This document shows positions 30,220 through 40,030 of a DNA stretch of 64,000 bases, one piece after another (within the stretch, counting starts at the first letter, position 1; each line of letters starts with the position of its first letter). This DNA comes from Diphasiastrum complanatum. Taxonomy: Eukaryota > Streptophyta > Lycopodiopsida > Lycopodiales > Lycopodiaceae. The position numbers and the translations under genes were made by a program. The stretch is taken from the NCBI GenBank assembly GCA_029204225.1, contig CM055102.1, forward strand, positions 29,068,969 to 29,132,968. The letters are read 5' to 3'. The notes below the pieces were generated by a model. The model ran no database searches and was not told the origin of the DNA. It saw only the letters and a program-made list of their open reading frames with translations.

Positions 30220-32165
30220 CTAGAAGGCTTTTCGCTTGTGGTGCAATCCGCAGTAGTTCTCCGAGTGGTAAACTAATGTGGCTTGAAAGCAAGAGTGTAG
30301 CCTTTCAGTGCGTGGTTCCTCAGGCTCCACCATGTGAAAAGGTGGTTCATGTTGGTGCAACCGATCATTCTGATCAGTGCGCTGTGGTGAGCCCGTTTGC
30401 AGTTCCCGTTCGACGCCGACTAGAGGTTCTGTGAGATTGTTTTGTTCTTGCTCTTTTTCCTCCTCTTGTGCTTTTTGTACCCAATGTCTTATTTTCTGGT
30501 ACTGTATTCTCTCTTCCCTCACATTTGGATATGGCGCTGAAGTTGAGGGTTGGTCGTCAGCGACCAATGGTGGTGGTGAGGGAGCCACTTCCTTCCTCTT
30601 ATGTGCTCGCATAACAACTAACATAGGAGCGTGGTCATGTCGACCTTTCGATGGCATCCCCGCTAGAACTACTGATTGCTGTATGGCAATGAGGTTAAGA
30701 GGTGCACTGGTTCCAGGTTTAAATGGACAATTTTTGAAACAGTGCCCATAATCGCAATCTTGGCAGGAGGTTGTATATTGTCCCTTGTAGGGACATTCTG
30801 CAATTCTGTGTCCCTCACCGCATCCGTAGCAGCCGTAATTTCTTCCACCTTGATGTTGAGTTTGAGCTGCATAGGCCGAAACATATTCATTTATGGCAGG
30901 ATCCATAAATGGTTCATCTGGTCCGTACCAATGATGCTGCTCAGGTTGAGGTGGCATTTGCATTTCTTGTTTCGCTGATGTCAGGTTTTCATGGGCCACT
31001 TGTTGATTGGCTGGCCCTGGTGGAGCAGGTAAGGCCATGCGTTGTGGTTGATTGGGTGCGCCGTACCTTGGTGCCGCGTTAGGTGCCCCTTGATGATAAG
31101 GATAAAAAGTCTGATAAGGACTTCTCTTCTGTTGAACAACCCTGGGGTTAAACGGGCAAAATGCCGTATCGTGCAATGTTGCATTGCACAGATGGCAGAA
31201 TCTATGTGTCAGTCTCAGATTTTGCTTTAGGACTGGACACTCATTCGCTGTATGGTTTTGCGTGCATACTGAACACCATAAATTTTCTCGTCGAGGATAC
31301 TGCAGCTGCTTTTGTTCCTGTTGATGTGGAGTTACTACTACAGTGCCTTGTAAGGCCTTCAGTTTCTGGTCAAACTGCGCCGTAAGTTGCTCCATCTGTT
31401 GTTTGTGTAATTTTGTCATTTGCTCCAACAACAGTTCTGTGGATAGAGCAGATGCGTTTGATGATGATGATGCGATCGAGGGAGTAGGAGTGTGGGTGGA
31501 AGGATATTCGTCGTCAGATCCCTCATCCTCTTTCCTGATGACATCTTCCATAGCTTCTTGCAGAGTAGCGTATTGCTCCTGTCGTTTCAGTTCTCTTTTG
31601 ATGCTTCGTGGTAATCTAGCTAGGAACCACATGATCACCGCATGATCGGGAGTCAAGGATGCACTGCACTCGGATCGTAGATGTTTGACCCGTTCAATAT
31701 AGTTCCGGACCCTTTATCATTTTCCCATCTTGACTTTGCTTAGCAGGAGAAACGAGTCTTCCAAGAACTTTCTTGGTTTAAAGCGCGTAATGAGAGCCAC
31801 TTTAACCGCTTCCCAGGTGTATTTCTCTTCCTCTGACAGGTTGAAAAACCAATCTTGAGCCACTACAAGCAAGGACATAGAAAATAGCATCAGCTTCTCT
31901 GCAGGTGTTCGTTCACCATAGATTCCACAAGCTTGCTCATAGATCTAGAGGAATCGGATGGGATCTGATGATCCGTCATATGTTGGTATCTCCATCCGTG
32001 GTGCCTCCGAACTGCGTGCAAGGGTACGACAAGTACAAGTTGGCCCATTGGATCCATTGGTGCTGGTTCCGGTTCTGTCTCTTGTTGCGCAGCTGCTAAT
32101 CTGGGAAGGTGTGGTGCCTGATTTGCTATCCTTTGTGCTATTGATCGTCCTGATCTCAGATTCAT
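30220..32165 (-). pseudogene. gag: Gag of element B with four zinc knuckles
   Basis: The start is taken at the ATG at 32165 (MNLRSGRS). A frameshift near 32060 leads into EIPTYDGSSDPIRFL, then capsid landmarks MLFSMSL, FKPRKFLED and NYIERVKHLRSEC, with stops near 31950 and 31710. A 478-codon open stretch (31656-30220) begins in the capsid with IMWFLARLP. Next come an acidic and Ser-rich region and a predicted coiled coil around LLLEQMTKLHKQQMEQL. The four knuckles are CSVCTQNHTANEC, CHLCNATLHDTAFC, CYGCGEGHRIAEC and CQDCDYGHCFKNC. The arrangement is the same as in element A. Confidence 0.93.
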
Positions 32166-32392
32166 CCAATGGTAGGTCCCAAAGTGATTGGATCTTGCTT
32201 ATACAATAGGATGCAATCTGGATTTTCAAGGATCTGATCGATCTGCTAGGCCGGAATGTATTTTAGGCCTTTTACAATGGTTTTTCCTTGATAAATTTTT
32301 ACTACTGATTGACCTGAGATTTTGACAGTAGCTGGATCTGATGCAGATCTTTCCACTGATCTAGTCTGCAAGGTTTATCTTGTGCGAGGGTT

Positions 32393-33060
32393 CTTTAGCT
32401 GTTTTTGCAGGTAAAGAACTTGATATCTTTCATATCTCTGGGAAGTAACTCTCGCAAGCTTCACAGTAGCTGGATCTAGGTCAGATCTCACTATAGAATT
32501 CTCTGCAAGAGTTAACTCTCGCAAGAAGTGAAAATTTCACTGCTTGCGAGGGTTCAAAATCACTTTCCAGATCTTCATACTAACTCTCGCAGGCTTCATC
32601 ACCGATGTAATTTGACATTCTAAATCGATTGAGAGGGTCTGCAAGAGTTCTTACTGGAAGGATTTGCTGGATCTTCACTTTTTAGTGATTTTTTGGCACT
32701 TAAATCCAATTTTCTGCTCATTGGAATCAAACTAACTCTCACAAGCTCTTCTGTGTCCTGGTCTCACTGAGATGGAGCTTCAAAATCCTCTGCGAGAGTT
32801 GTTGACTACTGGAAGTGAAAATTCCACGGTCTGCGAGAGTTCACTAGTACTTTCCCGTCTTTTTTTCACTAGGAACTCTCGCACAGACACTTAATCATCA
32901 AACCAACTCTCGCAAGCTTCTATGTGTCTTGGTCTCACTGAGATGGAACTTCAAAGGGCTCTGCGAGAGTTTTTATGAAGATTTGAATTTTTTCAAGGGT
33001 TTTTTGAATTTTTTATGATTTTTCTCTGGTTTTTACAATCTGCTTGGAACTAACTCTCGT
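32393..33060. repeat. Motif array TGCGAGAGTT, leader of element B
   Basis: About 14 copies in both orientations, for example near 32393, 32447, 32504, 32514, 32545, 32582, 32793, 32825, 32874, 32906 and 32962. The pair at 32504-32523 makes a near-perfect 20-bp palindrome. The array lies between the 5' LTR and the gag start. Degenerate copies continue to about 33120. No gene is seen from 32166 to 33418. Confidence 0.82.
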
Positions 33061-33418
33061 AGGCTTCTGTGTAGGTCTGGGACAGTACCCTGGAGTTGCT
33101 GCCAGTCATGTAAGGGTTGATTTCCACTGATTCAAGAGATATAAAAATCTGATGAGTTCTTTTGGCTCTTTTTCCATCCAAAATGCAGATTGGTGTGTTT
33201 TTTGAGTTTTTTGAATGATTGGTTTGAGTTTCAAGCCCTTAGAGGTTGTTCAGGGCCTCTTCTACCATCTCACACCTCCTCCGCTGGCTGTGAACAGTCC
33301 AAACACAAAAGAAAATACAGAAAACTAACTCTAAACTCCCAAAAATCTATCTAAACTACTCTAAAAAGCAAGAAAATAGCTAAAATACAACTAAACTAGT
33401 TAGTGGAAACCTATCCCC

Positions 33419-34149
33419 GGCATTTAGTTGATTTTCTACTTTCTCCCTTAACTCTACTCACCACTATACTACTCCTCTTTAGCTCTACTCCTCTACACTA
33501 ACATTCATCATAGTTTGGTTGAAGGAAAGGAATGGAGAAGAAGAGATCGAGAAGAGAAGAGAAAGAGAGAGAAAGAGAGTGAGGGTGGAGGTTAGCTCAA
33601 ATGCTCCTTATGCTTGCTAACAGAAAAACATTCACTATGGCAAACAATAAACATGGAAATAGAAAGGAATAGAAAACACAACCAAGAGCAATAGCAAGTA
33701 GTGAATAGCAAATGAGGATGCTTCTCTTCCAAAAATGGTAGAGTTTCCTCCTTCTCATTAAGCATGGAAATAGTGTACAAATGGTGTCTTTTTATAAAAT
33801 GGGGAAGGCCCTTGCCCCTCAATCTTATTGGCTAATATTCACAATGATCCTAACCATTCATCTTGGACCCAACTTGATCCAAGGGTCCACAAAAAGTACA
33901 TTAGAAATCACAAGATTCATGTGAGTCCCAATTTGGACCCAATTCTAAAAAGTGATCTCTAAGTTTAAAAATGACATTGGGCCTCTAGTTTTATTTTGAT
34001 TACAAGGCCCAAGTCAAGTTTATTTTATTTATAACTTCAATTGCGTGCTCATTGGACCATGGGCTTATACATGCAGGATGCCATGCCCTCGCAACACATT
34101 TTACTGGAGGATTTTATTTATTTACACTTTGTTGGGAATACCCCCAACA
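33419..34149 (-). repeat. 5' LTR of element B, 3' end deleted
   Basis: Matches 14602-15333. The last 77 bp of the LTR and about the first 9 bases of the primer site are missing; TGCCGGGGA (minus strand, next to 33419) looks like the remaining part of a tRNA-Asp primer site. Thus the element cannot prime as it stands. Confidence 0.85.
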
Positions 34150-34154
34150 ATAAT
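34150..34154. other. Target-site duplication of element B (right copy, ATAAT)
   Basis: The duplicate of 14520-14524, directly after the AACA end of the 5' LTR. Confidence 0.9.
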
Positions 34155-35340
34155 GAGATTGGATACAGATTTTTCCAAAAAAAAACATCTCAGATTAGAT
34201 CTGCTAGCTCTATTCCACTTTTCAAGAATCTGATTCTATATGATGAAAAACTACCCAAAATTCGATCAATCGATACTTCTCGAAAATGATAAATCTCTCA
34301 GAGTCCAATTCAGATTATATCAGATTTGATCCAAATTTTGACAGAGACTTGATCTGGAAAATCAGAAACTAAAAATAGGACTGACAAAGATTCTCTAGGC
34401 GAAGGTTGTCTCGACGAAGGTTCAACGGTGCTATTTTGGGATAAAAAATTCTCTAAACACTTTTCTGGCAATTTCTTGGGAAATAACCTTCGCCGACTTC
34501 TCAGATGGAAGATCTGACAGATATAAAACTATGGACAACCGGACGAAGGTTTCTGACACAAGAAAATACAGTTTTTGTAATCTAGAGAGGGTAAAAATCA
34601 AGATTTTTTGTGATCTGATCAAGAAGAATCTTCGTCGAACTAAAAAATAGTAGCTTACTATAGATAGAATGTTCTCAAAACTCGGGGAAGGTTCTGGCGA
34701 AGGATCAAGAGTAATACTGGTAATTTTGCAAAAAAGTGACTTTTTTGGCAAAAATATGACAATATGACAACTGATCCTCTGAAAACCTTTCTATTTTTGG
34801 TATTATTCTTCTCCGACCTGGCAGCAGATAGATCTGAATCACATATAAGCACAGTGAATCGGGCGAAGGTTCTTTTTCTGTATTTTTTAGGGTTTTGATA
34901 ATTTTTGGTGTTTTTTTGGTGGTTTTTCTGATGTTTTCGGAAATCTGTTGGGAATTAATCTTCGCCTTTCACATTGAAGGTTCTGTAAACAAAACCGAAG
35001 GTGTCAGTAACTCGACGAAGGTTTCTTGAAAGAGGATAAACAGTTCTGAGCTTTGATGACGCTTTTTGCCTCTTTTTGACCAAATTTGACAGATTTGACC
35101 GATTTTTGTTATTTTCTCTGATATCTCAGATCCAAATGGATCTTAAGATTGGTAATCTGAATAGCTTTTCCTGTATAATAATAAGATTGGATTTTAAACA
35201 AGCAAATCCACTCAAATCTAGCAAAATCAATCCCAAACTAACCCTAAAATGCAAATTTTACACTATTCTAGCCACGACAAGATGCCTAATGCAAGCTAAC
35301 CATCAACCAAACATGCTGCAAAATGAAAAATTGGCGTAGC
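34155..35340 (-). other. Leader of element A with GGCGAAGGTT motif array
   Basis: No gene is seen. About ten motif copies in both orientations occur at 34398, 34413, 34495 (reverse), 34552, 34627 (reverse), 34684, 34696, 34862, 34957 (reverse), 34994 and 35014. The variant (GGCGAAGG, GACGAAGG) is the one found in the pol-aORF spacer of the same element (7967-8290). Confidence 0.8.
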
Positions 35341-35358
35341 TCCCCGACAACGGTGCCA
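35341..35358 (-). other. Primer-binding site of element A (tRNA-Asp)
   Basis: The minus strand reads TGGCACCGTTGTCGGGGA, two mismatches from the 3' end complement of plant tRNA-Asp(GTC). It is four bases from the LTR end at 35363, as expected. Confidence 0.92.
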
Positions 35359-35362
35359 AAAT

Positions 35363-35840
35363 TGTAGTGGGTTTCTTTCCTTGCCTAACCTGAATCCAAG
35401 ATCTAGTCAATCTAGCATCAAAGAGAAGGAGTTAGTTGTCACGCGTAGGTTCGTTCCCATGAGAGCGATAGTATAGTTCAGATTTCAACATGAATGGAGG
35501 ATCTAACACTAACATCCATTAATACTAAGCATTAACACTACATCCATTAACCCTAAATCCACAATAATGATAGAAACTTACTCTTCTCTCTCTCCCTTTC
35601 TCTCTCACAAAAAGCATAAGAAATAGCAATCCCAATAATGATCAGATCCAACAATTAGCAAAATCCAAAGAAAGCATGAGAAATGGAGGAGAAGAGAGGA
35701 AGAGCAAGGACATTCATCAATCCATTTCTAGAAAAAACCAATCTGCTTTATTGAAATGAGGAAATGAACATTAGGAGCAACTCGAGTTGGTCTCTTTTTA
35801 TAGTAGAGAGGAGGACCCTTGCCTCTGAAGACACTTCTGA
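35363..35840 (-). repeat. Truncated 5' LTR of element A
   Basis: Near-identical to 4238-4715 of the 3' LTR, then cut after CTTGCCTCTGAA, where copia fragment J begins. The U3 end, with the outer boundary, is lost. Confidence 0.92.
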
Positions 35841-35844
35841 AAGT

Positions 35845-36385
35845 CTTCTGGGCTGAAGTTGTTTGTGACTAGACTTATATCCAGAATAGATGCCCGACTA
35901 AAGGTCTCTCAAAAAAAACACCATATGAAGTTTGGACAGGCTCCAAACCATCATTATTGAACCTATGCATTTTTGTATGTATCGCTTATGCACAGAGACC
36001 ACAAGATATCAAGAAGAAGCTCGATTTCCACAGTACCAAATCTATTTTCATTGGCTACACTACTTCAGAGAAAGCTGATAAGGTGTATGATCTTGAGTCA
36101 AAGATATTCACCAATCGTGATATCATCTTTATCAAAGATTAGTTTATTGACCTCAAAGGTAAGGGCAAAGCTCATACAATCGAACTATTGGATGTTCCCA
36201 AACTATAGAACATTATTCTTCCCAATTCGACTAATCCTTTTGAAGATCCTATTTCGTCTACTCCAGACGAACAACTTATCAATAACAAATATGAAGAAGG
36301 TCGTGCTTCACTTGAGTTGGATTTGGATGATCGTGATGAAGTATATGCCATCAATGTTGAATCTTCTTCATCCTCTTCCTCTTGA
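35845..36385 (+). pseudogene. pol: Copia fragment J: integrase C-terminal region
   Basis: Contains PYEVWTG, IAYAQRPQD, KKLDFHSTKSIFIGY and a YDLESKIFTNRDIIFI segment, the usual end of a copia integrase domain. An acidic linker ending in a Ser run follows. Stops and shifts are frequent at its left end. The fragment ends at about 36385 in a TCT/TCC tract that is also the (inverted) start of fragment I. Confidence 0.82.
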
Positions 36386-37325
36386 TGTGCAATGTTGCCT
36401 TGTTTGTTTTCTTGTGCATTCTTCTTTTTGTAGCATTTTGATGCAGAATTTCCCTTTTTTTTTACAAAAGAACAATTTGAGTTTGGTCTTGCCCTTTTTG
36501 CCTTTGCCTTTAGAGCTTGAAGGTTGATCCTCCTCCTTGGCCTCCTTTGCTTGATCCTTCTTGGATCCTTTGGTTTTCTTTTTGCCTTCGAATGAGAAAT
36601 TAGCTTTCTCATCTCCATCATGCAATGACAAGGAACTCATCCTACTTCTTGCATGAAGCATCCTACACTCGGCCACTAGCACACTATGGAGCTTATCTAT
36701 AGATGGAAAAATGGCTTGGATGGCAAAGCTTTGAACCAAATTTGAGAACTCATCTCCTAGTCCATTAAGGATCACTTGTACTAGCTCATTGTCAAGTATC
36801 GTGTCTCCAATAGAACCAAATTTGAGAACTCACCTCCTAGGCCATTAAGGATAACTTGTACTAGCTCATTGTCAAGTATCTTGTCTCCAATAAAAGGTAG
36901 TTCTTTGTTGAGAGTCTTGATCCTTAGCACATACTCTTGTGCACTTTCACTACTATTTCTCATGCTTTACAAGATTTGGTTCCTAAGCATGAGAACTCTA
37001 GAAGTGCTATTGGATTCAAATATGGCTTTTAATGAATCCCATGCATCTTTTGCTAAAATATAAGTGCCGACCTCCTTCAAGAGGTCATTATTAACATTCA
37101 TTTTATGCAATGTAATGCTAGTCTTGCCTTTTTCTTGTATCTCACCAACTCTTGTCCTCCAAGAGTCTCATCCTCTTCATCTAGGACAATGGCAAAGACA
37201 TATTAGAGCACTAATAGTGACTCCGTTCTCACTTTTCATATTGAATAATTTGTAGAATTCAACCTCTCACTGGGTTCAAGAAGGAATGCACCAATGGACC
37301 CCATCTTCCTAATGACTTATACAAG
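36386..37325 (-). pseudogene. gag: Copia fragment I: gag
   Basis: The start MGSIGAFLLEPSERL lies at about 37304. Then come SAQEYVLRIKTLNKELPF, VILNGLGGEFSNLV (present twice because of a local duplication near 36730-36890), SFAIQAIFPSIDKL, a Lys/Ser-rich stretch and the knuckle FCKKKGKFCIKML, whose final spacing is disturbed by a frameshift. It is similar to gag of elements C and M. It is truncated in an acidic tract at the junction with fragment J. Confidence 0.85.
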
Positions 37326-37439
37326 ATTGTATTTTCCTTCCCTAACTTTTTTTTTCAGAATATGCTCACTTGCAACTCACTTGAAGCTCACAAAGATTCA
37401 AGCAGCAAGAACCTATTGATCTCGATTCAAAAGAATTTT
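37326..37439. other. Short unassigned sequence between copia fragments I and H
   Basis: Leader-like sequence without a recognised gene, probably the remnant of the fragment I leader. Confidence 0.4.
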
Positions 37440-38469
37440 CTAGAAGGATTCTAAAAAACAATACTCGTTGATCAAGACTTTTTTGTTGCAGGTAATGTGT
37501 GAAGTCACTCCTGAGTTGATAATTACATCGTAGTCTTGCTCTGCATAGCTTGTTGAAGTCTCATTGAATATTGTGAAGGCTTCATCGCTCTTTTTTGCAT
37601 CCTTCGACGACTTTGCAACTTGGGCCTTTTTGGCCTTGGTTTTTCTTTTTGGGTTGAATATGCACTCATATGCAGAATGTCTCTTCTTCTTGTAGTGCAT
37701 GCAAGAGATTGTCGGGTTGAACCAACATCTATTGGTTGTGTGTCCCAACTTGTGACAGTGATCATAGGAGGAAGTTTGTTGGTTGTCGTTGCCTCTGCTA
37801 GAAGACTTCGAATGAGCCTTGTCGAATCTGGGCTTGTTCTTGCTTTTCTTCTTTCCTTTTGTGAAAAGGGCCTTCTCCTGTCATTGCTTCCTTCTCTTTC
37901 ATCTCTCATCAGTTCTCGTCAGTGACAAGATTGATAGCTCGCTCGAACGTCATTATTGGTAAGCTCAGAATGAGCATTCTCAGCAGCTGATAGGACGTAG
38001 GTAGAGTTTTCATGAATTACATCAGCTAATGTGGTGCTGGGACCTGGTGCTACTATCCAGATGTAGCAAGTTGAGAAAAGATAGTAATGATTCTCTCGAC
38101 ATGCTGATCCAACTGGCTGCCATCCCATCACAGACCTTGCAATTGATTGTGTAGGAGCATCACCGACGTAGCAGTCCTCACTTCATACTTCTGTTTCAGT
38201 ATTTTCCATGCTTCGTGGTTGCTCCCATAGTCTTCAATCTGCATGAGTATTTCTTTGTTTATGGACAAAATGATGATTGCCATTGCGCATTCATCCTTTC
38301 TGATCCATTCAACTCTCCTCAGGTCTCCCTTGGGAGGCTATTCTTCAATGAGTTCGGTCACTGACCAGATCCCTTCACCCTTCAGAAGCGTTTTGATTTT
38401 GAACTTCCATATTCGATAGTTCTCACCATCAAGATTGATTGTTATTCTTGTCTGGATCGTTGTAGCCAT
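37440..38469 (-). pseudogene. gag: Copia fragment H: gag and start of protease
   Basis: The ATG is at 38469 (MATTIQTRITINLDGENYR), 22 bp from the primer site. Gag landmarks: YRIWKFKIKTLLKGEG, WKILKQKYEVRTATS and QLDQHVERI. A zinc-knuckle region CMHYKKKRHSAYEC follows (the second Cys is replaced by His-Tyr, so the knuckle looks defective), then a Lys/Ala-rich stretch and a protease segment IINSGVTSHIT, in which the catalytic Asp of D-S-G appears as Asn. Several stops and shifts break it; it is truncated at 37440. Confidence 0.85.
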
Positions 38470-38490
38470 ATTGTGTTTTCTAGAGAATCC

Positions 38491-38502
38491 GCTCTGATAC
38501 CA
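38491..38502 (-). other. Primer-binding site of copia H (initiator tRNA-Met)
   Basis: The minus strand reads TGGTATCAGAGC directly after the LTR end at 38503. Confidence 0.9.
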
Positions 38503-39239
38503 TGTCGAGCTTTTGAGTATTTGGGAGCAGTTCTTCTTGTCTGCTCCTTTATGTGTTGCGCATTTGGCTAGCTTGCGGAATTTTGCAGGATCCTAGACAA
38601 CAAACGACTACAAATCACACACTTCAAAACATTCAATCAGAACATGGCAACAAGACAACCATTGATGGAAGAGCTGAGAGCATTTGTATTTGTCTTTTGT
38701 TTTGAGTGAGTCGATAAGTGTCACGCACGTTGGCGACCTGTCGCTCCCCTTACAAAAGTTGTTATGTTCTGCTCGTTGGCAGACTTTCATGCATAGATGA
38801 TAATGCTAACATTGTGCTAACATTGTTCTCTACTTCTTCTCTACTCTTGATCATCATTCTTCATTCGTTCTGTCCTTTACTTATCCTACTTGGGAAAATC
38901 ACAAGATTACTTAGTAACAGTTTACAAGACATGTTTAATGCTAGCTACCCTCTTATAACGTTGCCTTTGGTGGTCAAGTGTGATAGTACAATACTCCATG
39001 CTCATCGAGCTAGTAACTGCTAACTGCAAGCTCGACTTGCCCACCTTTGATTTCGGCCTTTGGTTTGTCTTCGACCTTCGGGGTGTCTTCGTCCTTCGAG
39101 ACATCTTCGATCTTTGAGGTGTGTTCGACGTTCGAGATCCTTTCGTCCTTCGAGACATGTTCGTCTTTCAGGATGAGGTTTCTTTGGCAAGGTTACAAGA
39201 GTTTACCAATAATGACAGTTGACACGACTGAAAAACATT
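38503..39239 (-). repeat. 5' LTR of copia H (about 737 bp)
   Basis: The boundary at 38503 is fixed by the primer site (LTR end CGACA in the sense direction). The outer end is taken at 39239, where the sense strand starts TGTTTTTCAG. No second LTR of this element is seen in the window. Confidence 0.75.
39050..39172. repeat. Short tandem-like repeats in LTR of copia H
   Basis: Degenerate units built on TTCGTCCTTCGAGACAT and TTCGACCTTCGGGGTGT repeat about five to six times. Confidence 0.7.
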
Positions 39240-39249
39240 GAAGTGGTTC

Positions 39250-40030
39250 ATAAGTGTTGCGAAAGGTAGCAACATCACTTTACCAGTGCACTACAAATCT
39301 TACCCATCTGCAAGCCATTCTCGATAGTGGGTCTGGTGTGAATATTATCGCCATGTCCTTAGCCAAGGCATGGGGATTATCCACATTGGAAAAGCCTAAG
39401 TACAAGTTACACATGGTTGACGATGAATGACAACACCTGCCGATCACATAAGCAATTTACCAATTAAAATTTTCGGTTTGATTTTCACCATAGAGTGTGT
39501 AGTACTCAATTTTCCTGATGAACTGCACACGTATCAATTCCTTCTTGGAACGCCTTGGTTAGAAATGGCCTAAGTGATTCAAGATTGGAAGAAAAACAAA
39601 ATCGTTTTTGGCAACAGAGACATGAAAATCTCTATCGATGCCATAGGAAAGATAAAACTTGTACGAATTGAAGACGATTGGTCTTCAATTACTTATGATG
39701 GCCCCAACAGTATTGATTCAGCCATAAAGGGTCATTACATGCATAGTATTGATATCATTAATTGGGTCCATGCTTTAACGACCATCGATTGTGTCAATGC
39801 CACTCTTTTTGAACATGAGATTCAAGAAGAGACACCAATCAAAATCACTATAAACTCCATGGATATCAACACTCCCATCCTACCCTTGTACATGATAGAA
39901 GCACTCCCTATTGAGTGGATACTTGAAAACGCTTTTATTACTGAAGTATCCACCAGTGAGGATGGCATTCTTACTGTGGGAGAACATGAGTTATCTGACG
40001 ACCAGCTTATTCACTTGCTAGATCCATAGC
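39250..40030 (+). pseudogene. pol: Protease and linker of Athila-like element E
   Basis: Protease active site ILDSGSGVNIIAM (canonical Asp-Ser-Gly, unlike A and B), followed by KAWGLSTLEKPKYKLHMV, LLGTPWLEMA and VIQDWKKNKIVFGN. The linker keeps the landmarks INWVHALTTIDC, INSMDINTPI and LSDDQLIHLLDP that align with WTDALATIDC and LTDEQVLHHMDP of element B. Gag is missing upstream: the sequence starts right after the LTR of copia H. Stops near 39425, 39455, 39490 and 39570 break the frame. E is clearly a divergent relative of A, B and D. Confidence 0.87.

Larger units (their letters stand above)
14525..34149 (-). mobile_element. Athila-like Ty3/gypsy element B, nested in element A
   Basis: Bounded by LTRs at 14525-15333 and 33419-34149 and by the 5-bp duplication ATAAT. 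Sense order: 5' LTR, leader with motif array, gag, protease-linker, RT (interrupted by copia element C), RNase H, integrase, spacer with motif array and internal promoter-like block, aORF, 3' LTR. Without copia C it is about 13.2 kb. It is inserted in the leader of element A about 25 bp upstream of the A gag ATG. Confidence 0.95.
4238..35840 (-). mobile_element. Athila-like Ty3/gypsy element A (outer element)
   Basis: Order in the sense direction (minus strand): truncated 5' LTR (35840-35363), tRNA-Asp primer site (35358-35341), leader (35340-34155), gap filled by element B, then gag, protease with linker, RT-RNase H-integrase, spacer, aORF, polypurine tract, 3' LTR (4983-4238). The tRNA-Asp primer site, the GGTGGGGGA polypurine tract and a third gene after pol are features of the Athila lineage. 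The 5' LTR is cut at about 35840 where copia fragment J begins, so no target duplication can be checked; the left flank is TAGGC. Without nested DNA it is about 12 kb. All genes carry stops or frameshifts. Confidence 0.9.

Noticed and set aside
32393-33060. CRISPR-like array
   Set aside because: The repeats are only about 10 bp, degenerate, irregularly spaced and in both orientations, and the sequence is plant nuclear DNA.
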